DNA of 8,429 nt from an uncultured Clostridia bacterium (GTDB lineage Bacteria; Bacillota; Clostridia; Oscillospirales; Butyricicoccaceae): the NCBI GenBank assembly GCA_945486175.1, contig CALYTA010000028.1:1-8429 (forward strand), given 5' to 3'. Shown piece by piece: positions 6,177 through 8,429 of this stretch. Each line of letters begins with the position of its first letter. Position 1 is the stretch's first letter. The position numbers and the translations under genes are program-made. Below the pieces are notes generated by a model. That model saw only the letters and a program-made list of their open reading frames with translations. It was not told where the DNA came from and ran no database searches.

Positions 6177-6209
6177 AACCGCGCTCCCGAAATTGGGAGC
6201 GCGGTTTTT
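6177..6209 (+). terminator. Strong terminator after uppP, probably bidirectional
   Basis: A perfect 12-bp stem (6177-6188 with 6195-6206), a 6-nt loop, and T's at 6205-6209 followed by GTTTG. On the minus strand the same stem is followed by GCTTTTTCTCTT, so it could also back up termination of the convergent GNAT gene. Confidence 0.9.
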
Positions 6210-6237
6210 GTTTGCCTGCAAGGCAGTGAGCTGTGAT

Positions 6238-6279
6238 AAAAAAAGTGCAAAACAGCGCCCTCCGGTTTGGAGAACGCTG
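6238..6279 (-). terminator. Terminator after the GNAT gene
   Basis: On the minus strand, an 11-bp stem with two G-U pairs (6269-6279 with 6253-6263) and a 5-nt loop is followed by TTTTGCAC and seven T's (6238-6244). It lies about 29 nt past the GNAT stop and faces the uppP terminator. Confidence 0.82.
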
Positions 6280-6307
6280 CCGGTTATGCCGTTCGCAAAA
6301 GCTGATA

Positions 6308-6835
6308 TCACAGATATAATCGGTATTGCATTCCTTCTCGGTGTACCGTTCCATCGTTGCATATAAACGGGATATCCTTTTCATATTCAAATCCCAGTTT
6401 TTTCATCACATGCCCGGAAGCAGGATTTTCTTTTGCAAATCTGCCCACAACTGCCTTTAAACAGAGTGTCTCTCTGGCAAAGCGCAGGAGTTCCTGCATT
6501 GCCTCGGTTGTATAACCTTTCCCCCAATATCGTTTGCCCAGATTATAACCGATTTCCCAGCACGCGACTTCTTCTTCATAGTAAATCAGGCATGTGTCGG
6601 CCAGTTCATGTGTTTCTTTTAACACAATGGCAAAACGATACCAGTTGTCGTTGTCAATCTGCCCAAGCTCAAAGGAAATCCATTCTTCTGTTTCCGCGAT
6701 ATTTTCCTGGCTGGTCCAAAACATATACTTTGCCACATCCGGATCGCTTCCCCAGCATTCAAATACATCGCGTGTATCCGCTCTTTCAAACGGACGCAGC
6801 AGCAATCGCTCCGTTTCCAATACAGGCGTTCTCAT
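6308..6835 (-). CDS. GNAT family N-acetyltransferase (RimJ/RimL-like)
   Basis: A 175-aa acetyl-CoA-dependent N-acetyltransferase of the Acetyltransf_3 type. It opens with LETERLLLRPFERAD (6-20), the usual start of this subfamily. Motif A is EIGYNLGKRYWGKGYTTEAM (94-113), with the acetyl-CoA pyrophosphate loop around R102-G107. Motif B shows ENPASGHVMKKLGFEYE (136-152). The substrate is not evident; relatives act on ribosomal proteins, aminoglycosides or small amines. The start has GAGGTG 5 nt upstream. Its GC content is about 43% over the 300 bases I counted (6361-6660), against about 63% in a sampled recQ stretch, and it uses more A/T-ending codons, which suggests acquisition by transfer. 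No convincing promoter is visible in the 90 nt separating it from glnS, so it may be read from upstream. Confidence 0.93.
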   Translation of the reverse strand: MRTPVLETERLLLRPFERADTRDVFECWGSDPDVAKYMFWTSQENIAETEEWISFELGQIDNDNWYRFAIVLKETHELADTCLIYYEEEVACWEIGYNLGKRYWGKGYTTEAMQELLRFARETLCLKAVVGRFAKENPASGHVMKKLGFEYEKDIPFICNDGTVHREGMQYRLYL

Positions 6836-6874
6836 ACGTTCACCTCACATTCCTGGATTCTCTCCCATACTGCA

Positions 6875-6910
6875 ACACCAGCCGAAAGTCCTGTGGCTCC
6901 CCGCTGGTGT
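6875..6910. repeat. Hairpin-forming inverted repeat between glnS and the GNAT gene
   Basis: An 8-bp perfect stem, ACACCAGC (6875-6882) with GCTGGTGT (6903-6910), with a 20-nt loop. No U-run follows on the minus strand, so it is not a standard terminator. TTGACA (6911-6916, minus) lies at its edge but has no matching -10. It could be a weak glnS 3' structure or an mRNA processing or stability element. Confidence 0.4.
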
Positions 6911-6925
6911 CTGTCAAATCAATTT

Positions 6926-8429
6926 TTACTTCTTGTCCGGCTTGAAGCCATCCTTCAGCGAGACAATGCGGTTAAAGCGCAGCGTGCCGTCTTCCGTCGG
7001 CTTGCTGTCCTGAATATAATAGCCCATGCGGACGAACTGCATGCGCGTGCCTTCCGGAACATCAGCAATCGACGGCTCCAGCTTGCAGCCGGTCAGCACC
7101 TTGCGCGACTCCGGATTGAGGAAATCCAGATAATTCTTGCCTTCCGGAACGTCCGCTGTGTTTTCCAGCGTGAACAGGTTGTCGTACAGATCCAGCTCTG
7201 CATCAATCGCATGCTTTGCGGATACCCAATGGATGGTACCGCGCACCTTGCGCCCGTCAACCGGCTTGCCGTTGCCGGATTCCAGATCTGCTGTGCAGCG
7301 CAGCTCGACAACATTGCCATCCTCATCCTGGATGACCTCATTGCACTTGACGATATACGCGCCCATCAGGCGAACCTCGCCGTCCGGCTTGAGGCGCTGG
7401 AACTTCGGAGGCGGAATGAGGGCAAAGTCACTCTTTTCAATCCACAGCTCACGGGTAAACGGAACCTCACGCGTGCCTGCGGCCTCGTCCTTCGGATTGT
7501 TGGTGACGGTGAAGGTCTCTTCCTTATCCTCCGGATAGTTGGTGATGACCATCTTGATCGGCTCAGTGACCGCCATGCGGCGCAGGGCGGTGTTGTTCAG
7601 CTCGTCGCGGATGCAGTATTCCAGCAGCTTGATGTCAACCAGGCTTTCGGTCTTTGCAACGCCTGCACGGGTGACAAATTCCAGAATAGAGGACGGCGTA
7701 TAGCCGCGGCGGCGCAGACCGCACAGGGTGGGCATCCGGGGGTCATCCCAGCCGTCAACCTTGCCGGTCTCGACCAGCTCGCGCAGATACCGCTTGGACA
7801 TGACGGTGTGTGTCACATTCAGGCGGGCAAATTCCCTCTGCTTCGGATGCGACGGCAGGCACGGCGCACAGTTGTCCACAACCCACTCATACAGCGGGCG
7901 GTGGTTTTCAAATTCAATCGAGCACATGGAATGGGTGATATGCTCCATTGCGTCCTGAATCGGATGCGCAAAATCGTACAGCGGATAGATGCACCACTCG
8001 TTGCCCAAACGGTGATGCGTTGCATGGACGATGCGGTAAATGGCCGGATCACGCATATTCATGTTCGGCGAGGACATGTCAATCTTTGCGCGCAGTGTCT
8101 TCGAGCCGTCCGGATATTTGTCATTGCGCATTTCCTCAAACAGGCGCAGATTTTCCTCTACCGAACGGTCACGGTATGGGCTGTTTTTGCCCGGCTCAGT
8201 CAGCGTGCCGCGGTATTCGCGCATTTCATCCGCACTCAGGTCGCAGACATATGCCTTGCCCTCACGAATGAGATGTACGGCACATTCATAGCACTTTTCA
8301 AAGTAATCCGAGCCGTAAAAAACGCCGCCGGTCGGCATGGAGCCGGTCAGCCATTCAATGTCCTGCATCATGGCCTGTACATATTCATCTTCCCCGCGCA
8401 CCCGGTTGGTGTCGTCGCAACGCAGATTA
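6926..8429 (-). CDS. glnS: Glutaminyl-tRNA synthetase (C-terminal 500 residues; N-terminus outside the window)
   Basis: Charges tRNA-Gln with glutamine using ATP in the cytosol; class I synthetase. The visible part starts within the LRxDDTN segment, whose first Asp corresponds to the glutamine-contacting Asp66 of the E. coli enzyme. It continues through REYRGTLTEPGKNSPYRDRSVEENL, the LRAKIDM block, MRDPAIYRI, WCIYPLYDFAHPIQDA and the second signature VMSKR (MSKR at 7790-7801), then WDDPRMPTLCGLRRRGYTPSSI. The anticodon-binding beta-barrels follow, with TREVPFTRELWIEKSDF, DGRKVRGTIHWVSAKHA and the FNRIVSLKD end. These segments favour GlnRS over bacterial GluRS. The HIGH motif is beyond the right edge. 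Frame is open to the last base. The first visible residues (LRCDDTNRVRGED) depart from the usual LRFDDTNPxxED, possibly through base-call errors near the end. Confidence 0.96.
   Translation of the reverse strand, partial: NLRCDDTNRVRGEDEYVQAMMQDIEWLTGSMPTGGVFYGSDYFEKCYECAVHLIREGKAYVCDLSADEMREYRGTLTEPGKNSPYRDRSVEENLRLFEEMRNDKYPDGSKTLRAKIDMSSPNMNMRDPAIYRIVHATHHRLGNEWCIYPLYDFAHPIQDAMEHITHSMCSIEFENHRPLYEWVVDNCAPCLPSHPKQREFARLNVTHTVMSKRYLRELVETGKVDGWDDPRMPTLCGLRRRGYTPSSILEFVTRAGVAKTESLVDIKLLEYCIRDELNNTALRRMAVTEPIKMVITNYPEDKEETFTVTNNPKDEAAGTREVPFTRELWIEKSDFALIPPPKFQRLKPDGEVRLMGAYIVKCNEVIQDEDGNVVELRCTADLESGNGKPVDGRKVRGTIHWVSAKHAIDAELDLYDNLFTLENTADVPEGKNYLDFLNPESRKVLTGCKLEPSIADVPEGTRMQFVRMGYYIQDSKPTEDGTLRFNRIVSLKDGFKPDKK

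Noticed and set aside
6231..6313. CTGTGAT (6231-6237) and ATCACAG (6307-6313) as an inverted repeat flanking the GNAT terminator
   Set aside because: Only 7 bp, with no extension and no sign of target duplication or transposon ends; consistent with chance.
6875..6910. The glnS-GNAT intergenic hairpin as a terminator or riboswitch
   Set aside because: There is no U-run after the stem and no recognisable riboswitch core; it is listed only as an inverted repeat.
6911..6916. TTGACA on the minus strand as a -35 for the GNAT gene
   Set aside because: The hexamer is perfect, but no -10-like sequence lies at 15-19 bp spacing.
6838..6960. A short minus-strand open frame overlapping the glnS 3' end and running to just before the GNAT gene
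   Set aside because: Its translation looks moderately protein-like, but it has no start codon with a ribosome binding site and begins inside glnS in another frame, so I treat it as chance.

Overview
The window looks like ordinary chromosome from a fairly GC-rich Clostridia member of the Firmicutes. An Oscillospirales or Butyricicoccaceae-like gut anaerobe is my best guess, not a demonstrated one. The reasons are: strong GGAGG-type Shine-Dalgarno sites ahead of most genes, a flavodoxin/2x[4Fe-4S] protein of the type abundant in strict anaerobes, a PhoR-like kinase/regulator pair, a bacterial GlnRS, and GC-rich third codon positions. I see no rRNA, tRNA, CRISPR array, insertion sequence or phage gene.

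Layout. Positions 1-1300 (minus) hold a two-component operon: a PhoB/PhoP-like response regulator overlapping by 4 nt the start of a PhoR/WalK-like histidine kinase that runs off the left edge. Its promoter (extended -10) is preceded by an 11-bp-spaced pair of TTTAC half sites resembling a Pho box. Positions 1461-2285 (minus) encode an EFR1-type flavodoxin-ferredoxin fusion. Positions 2364-3119 (minus) encode a class I glutamine amidotransferase of the gamma-glutamyl-GABA hydrolase type. Just upstream lies a 38-codon ORF for a hydrophobic peptide with its own promoter, and an intrinsic terminator sits between that ORF and the amidotransferase start. Positions 3380-5209 (minus) are a full-length RecQ helicase, divergent from undecaprenyl-diphosphatase uppP (5348-6163, plus). 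A GNAT acetyltransferase (6308-6835, minus) of clearly lower GC follows, converging on uppP with back-to-back terminators. The right end (6926-8429, minus) is glutaminyl-tRNA synthetase, with its N-terminal part including the HIGH motif outside the window.

How they fit together. Apart from the kinase/regulator pair, the genes are mostly independent transcription units: phosphate or envelope signalling, redox, polyamine/GABA catabolism, DNA repair, lipid-carrier recycling, and translation. I see no defence island or multi-gene novel system. The points most worth checking are the 38-aa peptide with a terminator abutting the amidotransferase ribosome binding site (possible attenuation), the candidate Pho box, the low-GC GNAT gene, and several substitutions at conserved GlnRS positions in the last ~50 bases, which may be base-call errors.
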